Assembly (NCBI RefSeq): GCF_002007205.1
Contig: NZ_LAZS01000012.1
Coordinates: forward strand, 620,001 to 684,000
From: Ensifer adhaerens
GTDB lineage: Bacteria; Pseudomonadota; Alphaproteobacteria; Rhizobiales; Rhizobiaceae
Length of the DNA: 64,000 nt
Direction: 5' to 3'
Position numbers and translations under genes: made by a program. The notes beneath the pieces were generated by a model. That model saw only the letters and a list, made by a program, of their open reading frames with translations. It was not told where the DNA came from and did no database searches. Positions 31,601 to 41,379 of the stretch are shown here, piece after piece (positions within the stretch are counted from its first letter, which is position 1; each line of letters opens with the position of its first letter).

Positions 31601-32743
31601 ATGTCGATCTTCAGAAAAATCGCCGCGGCGGTGATGTTCGCAGCCATCGTGTTCGCAGCCTTGCCGGCAGGTGCTGCGGAAATCGTCGACGTCACCGGCC
31701 GCCGCGTCGAAATCGCGCTTCCCGCCAAGCGCATACTGCTCGGCGAGGCGCGGCAGATCCATGTGGCGGCGGCGCTGAAGGGCGAGCATGTCTTCGACAC
31801 GATCGTCGGGTGGCGCGATGATCTCCTGAAGAAGGACCCGGACTCCTACGCGGCCTATGCCGAGCGTTTCCCCGACATCGAGAAACTGCCGCGTTTCGGC
31901 TACATCCCATCAGGCGATTTCAGCCTCGAAGCGGCAATCGCGCTGAAGCCGGATGTGCTGACGCTGAACCTCGAGGCTGAGAAGGCGGTCGAGGAATCGG
32001 GCTTCATCGAAAAGGCAGCCGCCGCCGGCATCGCCGTCGTCTATCTCGATTTCCGTGTCGATCCGGTCGCCAACAGCGAGAAATCGGTCGAAATCCTCGG
32101 CCAGCTTTTCGGGGCAGAGGCGAAGGCGCGCGAATTCATCGAGTATCGCAATGCCCAGATCGCGCTGGTAACGGACCACCTCAAGAATGCAGGGGAAATC
32201 GCGCGCCCGAAGGTCTTCATCGAGCGCTCTCCCGGCATAACCGGCGACGTCGTCTGCTGCCGAACCTTCGGCCCCGCCAACTTCGGCAAGATGGTAGAGC
32301 AGGCCGGGGGCCACAACATCGGCTCGGACGTTATCAAGGGCACCTTCGGCGATCTCAATCCGGAACAACTGATCGTCAGCGATCCGGACCACGTCATCAT
32401 CACCGGCAGCAACTGGTCGGCGGAATCCGATCTCAACCAGTTCGTCAGCGTCGGTCGCGGCGCCGATGCGGCCTCTGCCCAAGAACGGCTGCGCGGTCTG
32501 ATGCAGCGTCCGGGCTTCCCCGGCCTGAAGGCGGTGAAGCAAGGCAACGTGCATGCCGTCTGGCACCAGTTCTACGGCGCGCCCTACGAGTTCATCCCGA
32601 TCCAGCAATTTGCGAAGTGGTTCCATCCGCAGCTCTTTGCCGATATCGACCCGGATAGAACCTTCCGCGAATTCCACGAAAAATTCCTGCCGGTAACCTA
32701 TCGCCCGGGCTACTTCGTTTCGCTGCCGAAAGGTGGGGAATGA
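31601..32743 (+). CDS. Iron-complex ABC transporter substrate-binding protein, second of two
   Basis: The product is 380 residues from the ATG at 31601, which has GAAAGGAATTGAG directly upstream; an in-frame start two codons earlier is weaker. A signal peptide (FRKIAAAVMFAAIVFAALPAGAAE) precedes a FecB-type domain beginning VDVTGRRVEIALPAKRILLG. It is clearly homologous to the preceding protein but diverged, so the two probably bind different forms of a ligand or different ligands for one permease. Both carry a vicinal Cys pair (DDCCMSFG here versus VVCCRTFG), here in the SPGITGDVVCCRTFG segment. It overlaps the permease gene by four bases. Confidence 0.92.
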   Translation: MSIFRKIAAAVMFAAIVFAALPAGAAEIVDVTGRRVEIALPAKRILLGEARQIHVAAALKGEHVFDTIVGWRDDLLKKDPDSYAAYAERFPDIEKLPRFGYIPSGDFSLEAAIALKPDVLTLNLEAEKAVEESGFIEKAAAAGIAVVYLDFRVDPVANSEKSVEILGQLFGAEAKAREFIEYRNAQIALVTDHLKNAGEIARPKVFIERSPGITGDVVCCRTFGPANFGKMVEQAGGHNIGSDVIKGTFGDLNPEQLIVSDPDHVIITGSNWSAESDLNQFVSVGRGADAASAQERLRGLMQRPGFPGLKAVKQGNVHAVWHQFYGAPYEFIPIQQFAKWFHPQLFADIDPDRTFREFHEKFLPVTYRPGYFVSLPKGGE

Positions 32744-33810
32744 TGGTCGCGGTGACTGAAACCATCGCCGGGCCGGAAGGGCGGGGGCGCTATCGCGCCC
32801 TCGTTCTGCGCCGCCTGATCCTGATCTTCTGTCTCGTCGCCGCGCTCTTTGCGTCGATTGCGGTCGACATGGCGCTCGGACCGGCGAACTACCCGTTGTC
32901 GGACGTGCTGACGGCGCTCTTTCGTGCCGACACGGTGAGCGACCAACTGCGGGTGGTGATTTGGGACATCCGCATGCCGATCGCGCTGATGGCCGTGACG
33001 GTCGGCGCCTCCCTGTCGGTTGCCGGCGCGCAGATGCAGACGATCCTTGCCAATCCGCTGGCAAGCCCGTTCACGCTTGGTATTTCAGCGGCCGCCAGCT
33101 TCGGTGCGGCGCTCGGTCTCGTCGCCGGCATCGCGGTCTTTCCGGTCGCGGTGCAATATATGGTGCCGATCAACGCCTTCCTGATGGCGATGCTGGCGGC
33201 GCTCTTCATTCACTTTGCCTCCACCATGCGTGGCGTCACCGTCGAAACCATCGTGCTGCTTGGCATCGCCCTCGTCTTCACCTTCAATGCTGCGCTGTCG
33301 CTGCTCGAGTATCTCGCCTCCGAGCAGGCGCTGGCAGCCGTCGTCTTCTGGACGATGGGCAGCCTCACCAAGGCAACCTGGCCCAAGGTCTGGATCACCG
33401 GCGCCGTGCTTCTCTTCGCGCTACCGCTCTTTGCACGGCACGCCTGGGCGCTGACCGCGCTTCGGCTGGGTGACGACAAGGCGGCAAGCTTCGGCATCAA
33501 TGTTCGCCGCTTACGGCTCGAAGCGATGCTGACGGTAAGCCTGCTCGCGGCGATCCCGGTCTCCTTCGTCGGCACGATCGGCTTTGTCGGTCTCGTCGGG
33601 CCGCATATCGCCCGCATGCTGGTCGGCGAAGACCAGCGTTTCTTCCTGCCGGCTTCCGTGCTCTGCGGCGCGCTGCTTTTGTCGGTCACCTCGGTCGTCA
33701 GCAAGATGCTGATCCCGGGCGCGGTGCTGCCGATCGGGGTGATCACTGCGCTCGTCGGCGTGCCCTTCTTCTTCGTGCTGATTTTCACCAATAGGAGGCG
33801 CGCATGGTAA
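32740..33810 (+). CDS. FecCD/BtuC-type ABC permease
   Basis: This gene encodes 356 residues; ATG codons at 32740 and 32743 are both possible. About nine to ten membrane helices are present. VGASLSVAGAQMQTILANPLASPFTLGISAAASFGAALGL is the typical FecCD core and VSFVGTIGFVGLVGPHIARMLVGEDQRFFLPAS the C-terminal coupling region. Only one permease gene is present, so it should act as a homodimer. It overlaps the upstream binding-protein gene and the downstream ATPase gene. Confidence 0.95.
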   Translation: MMVAVTETIAGPEGRGRYRALVLRRLILIFCLVAALFASIAVDMALGPANYPLSDVLTALFRADTVSDQLRVVIWDIRMPIALMAVTVGASLSVAGAQMQTILANPLASPFTLGISAAASFGAALGLVAGIAVFPVAVQYMVPINAFLMAMLAALFIHFASTMRGVTVETIVLLGIALVFTFNAALSLLEYLASEQALAAVVFWTMGSLTKATWPKVWITGAVLLFALPLFARHAWALTALRLGDDKAASFGINVRRLRLEAMLTVSLLAAIPVSFVGTIGFVGLVGPHIARMLVGEDQRFFLPASVLCGALLLSVTSVVSKMLIPGAVLPIGVITALVGVPFFFVLIFTNRRRAW

Positions 33811-34556
33811 GCCTGTCCTTGGAAAAGGTCGGCGCGAACTACGGCCGGCGTGTCGTGCTTACCGACGTCGACACCGGCGTGTTGCGCGGTGGCGGTCTGA
33901 CGGCGGTGATCGGTCCGAATGCGGCCGGCAAGTCGACGTTGTTCAAGCGCATCGCCGGCCTCACGTCAGGGCCCGGTACCGTGCACCTGTCGAACTCGGC
34001 CAAGGGATCGCAGGGCATCTGCTACATGCCGCAGGATACCGGCGCCAACGCCGTCCTGACGGTCTACGAGTCCGTGCTTCTCTCGGCCAAGCAAGGTTCG
34101 AGCTGGAAGGTGAAGGACGCCGAGCTCGCCGAGATCGACCGGGTGCTTGCCGAATTGCGGATCGCCGATCTCGCCTTTCGCGGTCTCGGCGAACTCTCCG
34201 GTGGCCAAAGGCAGCTGGTGTCGATCGCCCAGGCCCTGGTGCGAAAGCCCGAAGTGCTGCTGATGGACGAACCGACGTCGGCGCTCGATCTCTTTCGCCA
34301 GATCGAAGTGCTCGGCTTCATGAAGCGTTTGTCGGCAGAGGCGGGAATGGCGGTCCTGATCGCGCTGCACGACCTCAACCATGCGCTGCGCTACTGCACG
34401 GATACGATCGTCATCAGTGGTGGCTCGGTCGTGGCAAGCGGTGCGACCAGCGATGTCATCACGGCGGACATGCTGCGCGCGGTCTATCGTGTCGAGGCCC
34501 GCGTCGAGGCCTGTTCCATGGGCCGCCCGGTCGTCATCGTCGACGAGTCCCTCTGA
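33804..34556 (+). CDS. Iron-complex ABC transporter ATP-binding protein
   Basis: This gene encodes 250 residues with all ATPase motifs: Walker A GPNAAGKST, signature LSGGQRQLVSIAQAL, Walker B VLLMDEPTSALD and switch His in ALHDLNHAL, of the FepC/BtuD class. It overlaps the permease gene by seven bases and ends the operon. The convergent LacI gene ends 29 bases further on. Confidence 0.95.
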   Translation: MVSLSLEKVGANYGRRVVLTDVDTGVLRGGGLTAVIGPNAAGKSTLFKRIAGLTSGPGTVHLSNSAKGSQGICYMPQDTGANAVLTVYESVLLSAKQGSSWKVKDAELAEIDRVLAELRIADLAFRGLGELSGGQRQLVSIAQALVRKPEVLLMDEPTSALDLFRQIEVLGFMKRLSAEAGMAVLIALHDLNHALRYCTDTIVISGGSVVASGATSDVITADMLRAVYRVEARVEACSMGRPVVIVDESL

Positions 34557-34585
34557 CGAAAAGAGCCGGTCGGCCGCACCACGCC

Positions 34586-35650
34586 TTACGCTCTCTTGGC
34601 GAGACGGCCGCTCCTTGGTGCTGCGAGCGTGGCGCGTTCCACCAGGCGGACGCCGAGGTTGACCCGGCGCACGTTGATTTCGGGACCGTTGATCCGCTCC
34701 AGCAGGAGCTGGATGCCGGCGCGGCCAAGCTCGCCCCGGTCGATCCGCATCGTCGTCAGCGGTGGGCGGCTGTGCCGGGCGATGGCGATATCATCGACAC
34801 CGATAATCGAAAAGTCATCGGGAACCGAATGGTTGCCGGCCTCGAGGGCCTGCATGACGTTGATCGCGATCAGATCGGTGCTGCAGAAGAATGCGGTCGT
34901 GTCGACGAAGCGTCCCTGCTGCAGCGCCTGTCGTATCGCGGGCGTCGTGTCGGGCTCCTGTAAACCCAGGCGGCCGAGATCGAAGACGTGCCTGTCTTCG
35001 TCGAAAATCATCCCGGCCTCCTCCAGCGCGATCCGGAAGCCTTCGAGGCGCCGGCGCAGCGAGAGGCGATGGGGGATCGTCACGTGCACGATCTCGCGGT
35101 GGCCGGCCGCAAGCAGCCTTTGTGCGGCGAGCCAACCGGCGGACCAGTTGTCCGGCAGCACGCAGGAGAGCCGCATCGTCCGGTCCATGCCGTTGATGAT
35201 GACGGCTGGAATTCCGCTGTCGACGATCCTGTCGATCATGACCGGATGATCCATGCCCAGCAGGACCAGCGCCCCCGGCCGGATATCGCGCAGAATGTCG
35301 GTGATCTCGCCGATCGCAATCTCGGCATCGAGGGAGACGAGCCGGACGTCGATCCGAAGCGAGCTCGTGTTGGCCTCCGAGAGGACGCCTTGAATGACGT
35401 CCTCGTAGAAGGCCGAACTCGCATAGAACTGCGCCGGCATCACGAGCACCGTGCTCTCGACGCCGGCGCGGATCAGCGAGCGTGCGGCCCGAACCTGGTA
35501 GCCCAGCCGCTCCGCATGATCGAGAATCTTGCGCCGGCTCTCGTCGCCGACGCCGCCGCGATTGTTGAGCACCTTCGATACGGACGCGACCGAAACGCCC
35601 GCGGCGTCGGCGATGTCCTTGAGTGTCGGGGCGTTCGATTCGTCATCCAT
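34586..35650 (-). CDS. LacI-family regulator of the uronide locus
   Basis: This gene encodes 354 residues. The DNA-binding headpiece TLKDIADAAGVSVASVSKVLNNRGGVGDESRRKILDHAERLGYQ is followed by a periplasmic-binding-like effector domain (CVLPDNWSAGWLAAQRLLAAGHREIVHVTIPH). It is downstream of the GH88 gene on the minus strand, and that pair is divergent from the sugar ABC operon. A 10-base inverted repeat in the divergent region is a candidate target. The probable effector is a uronide breakdown product such as KDG or a keto-uronate; this is inference from context. Confidence 0.93.
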   Translation of the reverse strand: MDDESNAPTLKDIADAAGVSVASVSKVLNNRGGVGDESRRKILDHAERLGYQVRAARSLIRAGVESTVLVMPAQFYASSAFYEDVIQGVLSEANTSSLRIDVRLVSLDAEIAIGEITDILRDIRPGALVLLGMDHPVMIDRIVDSGIPAVIINGMDRTMRLSCVLPDNWSAGWLAAQRLLAAGHREIVHVTIPHRLSLRRRLEGFRIALEEAGMIFDEDRHVFDLGRLGLQEPDTTPAIRQALQQGRFVDTTAFFCSTDLIAINVMQALEAGNHSVPDDFSIIGVDDIAIARHSRPPLTTMRIDRGELGRAGIQLLLERINGPEINVRRVNLGVRLVERATLAAPRSGRLAKRA

Positions 35651-35717
35651 ATCGACGAGGGTCCTATCTGGCCGAAGTGGGCGAGACTGATTGCGGCTGC
35701 AGGGTCATGATCGTCCA

Positions 35718-36908
35718 CTACCAGAAGAAGCGCGTATGCCCAAGCGAGCGCATCAACGCCTCCATGAAATAATAGTCGCCATAGGGCAGCATGGCGTCGG
35801 AATAGCCGGCACTGGCATGGGCTGCCCCATGAGCGAGCAGGCCTTCGGCCTTGGGATCGTTCGTCAGGTCGCAACTGTCGAGCAGGCCGGCGATCAGGCG
35901 ATCACCGAAGCCGTACCAGCGCGACGCCTCGTCCGGTTCGCAGAGCCCTGCGAGAATGAAGACCCCGGCGGCCATGATCGCGCCGGCCGAACTGTCGCGC
36001 GGCGCGGTCTTCGCATCGGGAACGGAATAGTCCCAAACCGGAACGGCATCATCGCCCATCAGCGCTTCCGCCTTCGCCGCCAGCCGCCTGGCCGCGTCGA
36101 AGAAGGCCGGGTTGCCCGTCGTTGCGGCACATTGCGCGTAGCCGTGGATCAGCCAGGCCTGGCCCCGCGACCAGCAGGAATCGTCCGCATAACCCTGGTG
36201 GGTCTCGCCGCGCAGCGGCTTGCCGCTTGCCGGGTCGAACAGGAATGTGTGGAAGCTCGTATCGTCGGCGCGAACGAGGTGCTTCAGGGTCGTTGTGGCG
36301 TGACCATTGGCGGCCTCTGCAAAATCGTGACGGCCGGTTTCGCCGTGCGCCCAGTGTAGCAGCGCCAGGTTCTGCATCGTGTCGACGATGACGCGCCCGT
36401 TCACGAATTCGGAGCGAATGCCGCCGTGGATCGAGCGGGCATTCCAGGCCTGAATGTACTGTGCGTCCGGCCGGTAGCGCTCGAGCAGCCGGGACGCGGC
36501 CTCAAGAGCGAGCTCGCGGGCCTCGCGGTCGCCGGTCAGCAGCCATTCGGCGACGCAGCTCAGCGAAAACTGGAAACCGAGATCGTGGTCTTGAGCGTCG
36601 CGATGGCGCAAGATGTCGCGAAACACCGAGCGACGCGCACGGGCGGCGTTCAGGAAGCGCTGGTCGCCAGTGAGCTGCAGCGCAAGCCAGAGCTGGCCGG
36701 CTTGGAAGCTCACGACCCAGTCAAAGGGTCCGCAGTAGCTCCACGTCTGATCCGGAAGCCCGATCTTCGGATTGCGCAGCCCGATCGCCGGCATCGTCTG
36801 GAGCAGTTTGGCGACGCAGCGTTCCAGAGCTTGCTGGTGGCGTTCGCGATTGGGGCGCTGGCCGAGCATCTCGACCGCGTTGAAGTAACTGTTTCGTTCT
36901 ATGCGCAT
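35718..36908 (-). CDS. GH88 unsaturated glucuronyl/uronyl hydrolase
   Basis: This gene encodes 396 residues from the ATG at 36908 with GAGG eight bases upstream. The (alpha/alpha)6 barrel of GH88 is evident, with catalytic Asp candidates in HDLGFQFSLS (matching Asp88 of Bacillus UGL) and VNGRVIVDTMQNLALLHWA (matching Asp149), and GYADDSCWSRGQAWLIHGYA. The enzyme hydrates the double bond of unsaturated uronic acids at the non-reducing end of lyase products, releasing 4-deoxy-5-keto-uronate. No signal peptide is present, so it works on imported oligomers. KduI and KduD, encoded in the divergent operon, would process the product. Confidence 0.92.
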   Translation of the reverse strand: MRIERNSYFNAVEMLGQRPNRERHQQALERCVAKLLQTMPAIGLRNPKIGLPDQTWSYCGPFDWVVSFQAGQLWLALQLTGDQRFLNAARARRSVFRDILRHRDAQDHDLGFQFSLSCVAEWLLTGDREARELALEAASRLLERYRPDAQYIQAWNARSIHGGIRSEFVNGRVIVDTMQNLALLHWAHGETGRHDFAEAANGHATTTLKHLVRADDTSFHTFLFDPASGKPLRGETHQGYADDSCWSRGQAWLIHGYAQCAATTGNPAFFDAARRLAAKAEALMGDDAVPVWDYSVPDAKTAPRDSSAGAIMAAGVFILAGLCEPDEASRWYGFGDRLIAGLLDSCDLTNDPKAEGLLAHGAAHASAGYSDAMLPYGDYYFMEALMRSLGHTRFFW

Positions 36909-36932
36909 AATGAGCCTCACGTTGGTTTCGTG

Positions 36933-36974
36933 AAGTTTCGCACTATTACGATAATTTCGTCAACTGCGAAACTT
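36933..36974. promoter_or_regulatory. Inverted repeat in the divergent GH88/ABC promoter, candidate LacI operators
   Basis: AAGTTTCGCA (36933-36942) and TGCGAAACTT (36965-36974) are exact inverted copies 22 bases apart in an AT-rich region. Further TTTCGT motifs lie around them (36926-36931, 36955-36960). The arrangement fits control of both divergent transcripts by the local LacI protein. Confidence 0.5.
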
Positions 36975-37048
36975 TCTGTTGACGGGAAAATTTCTAGCCG
37001 CTAGGAATCGGATGCTCGGGAGGAGCCGGGCATCGTTGGAGAGGTACC

Positions 37049-37975
37049 ATGTCCATATCAGGGACAACTGAAAGGCCGGTTGCCGGAGGCCGATTGCGGT
37101 TCGGGGACGGTTGGGCCGGATACGGCTTTCTGGCCCCTTGGCTTGTCGGCTTTTTTCTGCTGACGCTCGGGCCCGCGATCGCCTCGTTCTATTTGTCCTT
37201 GACGGACTACAGCGGCCTTGGAGCCGCCAACTGGGTTGGCGCGGAAAACTACGTGCGCATTGCCACCGACGATCCGCGCTTCTGGACCGCGATGAACGTG
37301 ACCTTCACGTTCGTGCTGTTGTCCGTGCCCCTGAAGCTGATCTTCGCGCTCGCCGTTGCCGTGGCCCTGAACCGGGGGCTCGCAGGTCTCTCGTTCTTTC
37401 GGGCGATCTTCTATCTGCCGTCGCTGGTCGGCGGCAGCGTCGCCGTTGCGGTGCTGTGGCGGCAGGTGTTCGCCGGTGACGGCCTGCTCAATCAGGCGCT
37501 CAATGCCCTGTTCGGTTTCGAAGGGCCAAGCTGGATCTCGAACCCTTCGACGTCGCTCTATACGCTCATTCTCCTGGCGGTCTGGCAGTTCGGATCGTCG
37601 ATGATCATCTTTCTTGCCGGTCTGCGCCAGATCCCGCAGGACATGTATGAAGCGGCAAGCATCGATGGTGCCGGCAAGGCACGACAGTTCTTCCGGATCA
37701 CGTTGCCGCTGCTGACGCCGGTCATCTTCTTCAATGCCGTGATCCTGACGATCGATGCCTTCAAGGCTTTCACCTCGGCCTTCGTCATCAGCGACGGAAC
37801 CGGCGGGCCGATCGACTCCACGCTGTTCTACACGCTCTATCTCTACCAGGAGGCCTTCACCAATTTCCGCTTCGGCTATGCCTCGGCGCTCGCCTGGGTC
37901 CTGGTGCTGATCATCGCTTTCTTCACCGCCATGTCATTCCTGACGGCCAGGTTCTGGGTTCACTACGATGACTGA
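37049..37975 (+). CDS. Sugar ABC transporter permease (MalF/UgpA type)
   Basis: This gene encodes 308 residues with six predicted membrane helices after a polar N-terminus of about 25. The EAA loop reads YEAASIDGAGKARQFFRITLPLLTPVIFF at about 211-239. It is the first gene of the plus-strand operon and overlaps the next permease by eight bases. With the binding protein and ATPase downstream it forms a CUT1-class importer for oligosaccharides, here presumably unsaturated oligo-uronides. Confidence 0.95.
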   Translation: MSISGTTERPVAGGRLRFGDGWAGYGFLAPWLVGFFLLTLGPAIASFYLSLTDYSGLGAANWVGAENYVRIATDDPRFWTAMNVTFTFVLLSVPLKLIFALAVAVALNRGLAGLSFFRAIFYLPSLVGGSVAVAVLWRQVFAGDGLLNQALNALFGFEGPSWISNPSTSLYTLILLAVWQFGSSMIIFLAGLRQIPQDMYEAASIDGAGKARQFFRITLPLLTPVIFFNAVILTIDAFKAFTSAFVISDGTGGPIDSTLFYTLYLYQEAFTNFRFGYASALAWVLVLIIAFFTAMSFLTARFWVHYDD

Positions 37976-38861
37976 TGCCGCTCTTTCGACGACCACCATC
38001 GCATCGCGCACCGACGCGGCCGAGCCCAGCGTATCGCCGTGGAAGCGGGCTCTGCTTTACGCGCTGCTGGTCGCGGTCAGCTTCCTGATGCTCTATCCGC
38101 TGCTGTGGATGGTCGCGAGCTCCTTCAAGCCGGACAGCGAGATCTTCACCTCGACGGGGTTGATCCCGACCGATCCAACGGTCGATGCCTATCGCCGCGG
38201 TTGGAGTGGCCTTAGCGTCAGCTTTGGCTGGATGTTCTTCAATTCGCTGGTGATTTCGCTGCTGGTCGTCGTCGGCAATCTCTTTTCCTGCTCGATGGCG
38301 GCCTATGCCTTCACGCGCCTTCGTTTCAAGGGACGCGGCTTCTGGTTCACGCTGATGCTCGGCACCTTGATGATGCCGCAGCACGCGGTGCTGATCCCGC
38401 AATACGTCCTGTTCCTCAAGCTTGGCTGGGTGAACTCCATCCTGCCGCTGGTCGTGCCGAAATTCCTGGCGATCGACGCCTTCTTCATCTTCCTGATGGT
38501 GCAGTTCTTCCGGGGCATTCCGCGCGAGCTCGACGAGGCGGCGATCATGGATGGTTGCGGGCCGCTACGCATCTTCCTGAAGGTGATCCTGCCGCTCTCC
38601 ACGCCGGTGCTCGCCACGGCAGCGGTCTTCTCGTTCATCTGGACCTGGGACGACTTCTTCGCGCCGCTGATCTACCTGAACGACATCGAGAAATACACCG
38701 CGCAACTTGGCCTTCGCACCTTCGTCGACTCCACCGGCACGTCCGATTGGGGCTCGTTGTTCGCCATGTCGACGCTGACGGTGCTGCCAATCTTCATTCT
38801 CTTCATCCTGTTCCAGCGATTGCTGATCGAAGGCATCGCGACAACCGGCATGAAGCGCTGA
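37968..38861 (+). CDS. Sugar ABC transporter permease (MalG/UgpE type)
   Basis: This gene encodes 297 residues with six helices. The N-terminal ALLVAVSFLMLYPLLWMVASSFKPDSEIF and the EAA loop LDEAAIMDGCGPLRIFLKVILPLSTPVL are typical of the second CUT1 permease. It begins inside the end of the first permease gene, so the two subunits are translationally coupled in equal amounts. Confidence 0.95.
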   Translation: MTDAALSTTTIASRTDAAEPSVSPWKRALLYALLVAVSFLMLYPLLWMVASSFKPDSEIFTSTGLIPTDPTVDAYRRGWSGLSVSFGWMFFNSLVISLLVVVGNLFSCSMAAYAFTRLRFKGRGFWFTLMLGTLMMPQHAVLIPQYVLFLKLGWVNSILPLVVPKFLAIDAFFIFLMVQFFRGIPRELDEAAIMDGCGPLRIFLKVILPLSTPVLATAAVFSFIWTWDDFFAPLIYLNDIEKYTAQLGLRTFVDSTGTSDWGSLFAMSTLTVLPIFILFILFQRLLIEGIATTGMKR

Positions 38862-38895
38862 CACAAACGGAAATTGAGAGATAGGGACGGAAGAG

Positions 38896-39978
38896 ATGAC
38901 GACGCTGGCTTTGAACAGGATCAAGAAGAGCTTTGGCAATCTCGATATCATCCGTGGCGTCGACCTGGCGATCGGCTCCGGAGAGTTCGTGGTTTTCGTC
39001 GGCCCGTCCGGCTGCGGCAAGTCGACGCTTCTGCGCATGATCGCGGGGCTTGAACCGATCAGCGGCGGCGAACTCTCGATCGGCGGCGAGCGCATGAACG
39101 AAAGGGCCGCGAGCGAGCGGGGCATCGCCATGGTCTTCCAGTCCTACGCGCTTTACCCGCATATGAGCGTCTATAAGAACATGTCCTTCGGCCTCGAAAC
39201 GGCAAAGATGCCGAAGCCGGAGATCGACAAGCGCGTGCGCAAGGCCGCCGACATCCTGCAGATCACCCATCTGCTCGAGCGCAAGCCGAAACAGCTTTCC
39301 GGCGGTCAGCGGCAGCGTGTCGCGATCGGCCGGGCGATCGTGCGTGATCCGAAGATCTTCCTGTTCGACGAGCCGCTCTCCAACCTCGATGCGGAACTGC
39401 GGGTCCAGACGCGCGTCGAGATTGCCAAGCTGCACAGGGACATCGGGGCGACGATGATCTACGTCACCCATGACCAGGTCGAGGCGATGACCCTTGCCGA
39501 CCGCATCGTCGTCCTGCGTGCCGGCGTCATCGAGCAACACGGCACGCCGCTCGAGATCTACAACCGGCCCGCCAATCGTTTCGTGGCCGGCTTCATCGGC
39601 TCGCCCAAGATGAACTTTCTCGATGTGGTCGCAAGTGACGTCCGTGACGGCGGCGTTGCGATCGACATTGCCGGCAAGCGGGCGCGCCTGCCGATCGAGG
39701 GGCATGTCGCTGAAGGCGCGAAACTAAGCCTCGGCCTGCGGCCTGAACACATCGGAACTGAGGGAACCGGCGGGCTCGAACTCGGCGCGCTGACGGTTGT
39801 GCATGTCGAGCATCTCGGCGGCCAGACTATCGTCTACGGCCGTCTTGTCGACGGGCAGTCGCTGACGGTCGCGCTCGATGGCCAACGCGCAATCAGTGCC
39901 GGCTCGACGCTGGCGGTCCGGATCGCCGCGGAGAACTGCCACCTTTTCGACGAGGCCGGCGACCGCATCGGTCACTGA
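38896..39978 (+). CDS. Sugar ABC transporter ATP-binding protein (UgpC/MalK type)
   Basis: This gene encodes 360 residues. Walker A is GPSGCGKST, the signature [16 protein letters not shown], Walker [13 protein letters not shown] and the switch His lies in [11 protein letters not shown]-terminal regulatory OB-fold region of about 120 residues ([22 protein letters not shown]) marks the MalK subfamily. It is third in the uronide operon. ATPases of this group can serve several importers, which is relevant for the ATPase-less operon at 59-63 kb. Confidence 0.95.
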   Translation: MTTLALNRIKKSFGNLDIIRGVDLAIGSGEFVVFVGPSGCGKSTLLRMIAGLEPISGGELSIGGERMNERAASERGIAMVFQSYALYPHMSVYKNMSFGLETAKMPKPEIDKRVRKAADILQITHLLERKPKQLSGGQRQRVAIGRAIVRDPKIFLFDEPLSNLDAELRVQTRVEIAKLHRDIGATMIYVTHDQVEAMTLADRIVVLRAGVIEQHGTPLEIYNRPANRFVAGFIGSPKMNFLDVVASDVRDGGVAIDIAGKRARLPIEGHVAEGAKLSLGLRPEHIGTEGTGGLELGALTVVHVEHLGGQTIVYGRLVDGQSLTVALDGQRAISAGSTLAVRIAAENCHLFDEAGDRIGH

Positions 39979-40021
39979 TCTCGGAACGGGATCTCAAAAC
40001 ACAATCATGGAGGAGGAGAAC

Positions 40022-41305
40022 ATGATCAACAGACGCCATTTCTTGCGCAACGCAGCACTGTTCGGTGCCGGTGCCACGCTTGCGACAATGCCGGCCTTCC
40101 GCGCCTTCGCAGAGGAATCCATGCGACTCTACTGGTGGGGTACACCCAGCCGCGCAGAACGCACGCTCGGCGCAGCCAAGCTCTTTGAGGCGGCTCACTC
40201 CGGCGTGAAGATCGTCGGCGAGGTGGGCGGCAGCGACTACTGGGCGAAGCTCACGACGATGATTGCCGGGGGAAACGCGCCAGACATCTTCCAGCTCGAG
40301 CCGAGCCGCTTTGCCGACTATAGCCGGCGAGGCACCAACCTGCCGCTCAACGACTATCTCGGCAAGGTGATCCGCACGGACAAGCTGGTGCCAGGCGTGC
40401 TCGATCTCGGAACGGTCGACGGCAAGGTTACCGGCATGCCGCTGTCGCTGAACGCCTTTGCCATGATCTACGACGCCGATGCGGTGACGAAAGCCGGGCT
40501 TGCGGCGCCTTCTGCCAAAACCACCTGGGACGACTTCGCCAAGTTCTCGATCGACCTCACCAAGGCGATGGGCAAGAAGAACGTCTGGGCGGTCGGAAAC
40601 GCGTCGCGCTACACCTATGCCTTCGAGGCGTTTCTGCATCAACGCGGCAAGAAGCTCTACAACGAGGCGGGAAAGCTCGGATACGAGGCCAGCGATGCGG
40701 CCGATTGGTTCGGCTATTGGGAAAGCCTCACCAAGAACGGCGGCTGCGTCTCCGCCGAGATTCAGGCACTCGACAAGGTGCTGGTCGACAGCAATCCGCT
40801 GGCAACCGGCAACGCAGTCATCGCGATTGCCTTCTCCAACCAGCTGCCGGCCTTCCAGAAGATCTCCAAGAGCACGCTCGACATCACGTCGCTGCCGGTC
40901 AGCAGCGCCGATGGTCCCTCCGGTCTCTTCTATCGTCCCGGCCTGCACTGGTCGATCGCCAGCACGGCGAAGAACCCGGAGCTTGCAGCGCAATTCATCG
41001 ACTTCTTCGTCAACGATCTGGAGGCCGGCAAGATTCTTCAGGTCGAACGGGGCGTGCCCGTCAATACCGACGTGCAGGCTGCCGTTCTTCCGTCTATCGA
41101 CGCGACGGCGAAAAAGACCGTCGACTATGTCAACGGCATCGCCGACCGCGTCGGGGCCTACCCGCCGGCCGTGCCGCTCGGGGCTGGCGAACTCGACGAG
41201 CGCGTCTTCCGGCCGCTCGCCGACAAGGTCGCCTTTGGCCAGTTGACGCCGGCCGAAGCGGGCAGCGAACTCGTTTCGTCCGCCGACCGCATTCTCAAGG
41301 CCTGA
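40022..41305 (+). CDS. Sugar ABC transporter substrate-binding protein (family 1, Tat signal)
   Basis: This gene encodes 427 residues from the ATG at 40022 with GGAGGAGG eight bases upstream. The N-terminus MINRRHFLRNAALFGAG is a twin-arginine signal. The mature protein has the bacterial family-1 solute-binding fold (RLYWWGTPSRAERTLGAAKLFEAA, IAGGNAPDIFQLEPS). In this operon it probably captures unsaturated oligo-uronides in the periplasm. Confidence 0.94.
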   Translation: MINRRHFLRNAALFGAGATLATMPAFRAFAEESMRLYWWGTPSRAERTLGAAKLFEAAHSGVKIVGEVGGSDYWAKLTTMIAGGNAPDIFQLEPSRFADYSRRGTNLPLNDYLGKVIRTDKLVPGVLDLGTVDGKVTGMPLSLNAFAMIYDADAVTKAGLAAPSAKTTWDDFAKFSIDLTKAMGKKNVWAVGNASRYTYAFEAFLHQRGKKLYNEAGKLGYEASDAADWFGYWESLTKNGGCVSAEIQALDKVLVDSNPLATGNAVIAIAFSNQLPAFQKISKSTLDITSLPVSSADGPSGLFYRPGLHWSIASTAKNPELAAQFIDFFVNDLEAGKILQVERGVPVNTDVQAAVLPSIDATAKKTVDYVNGIADRVGAYPPAVPLGAGELDERVFRPLADKVAFGQLTPAEAGSELVSSADRILKA

Positions 41306-41379
41306 GCATCCGCTCTGCTTTGCTGAGCCGCGCGGGAAGTCATCTTTCCCGCGCAGCAATGTTCGAACGGAAGCCTTAG

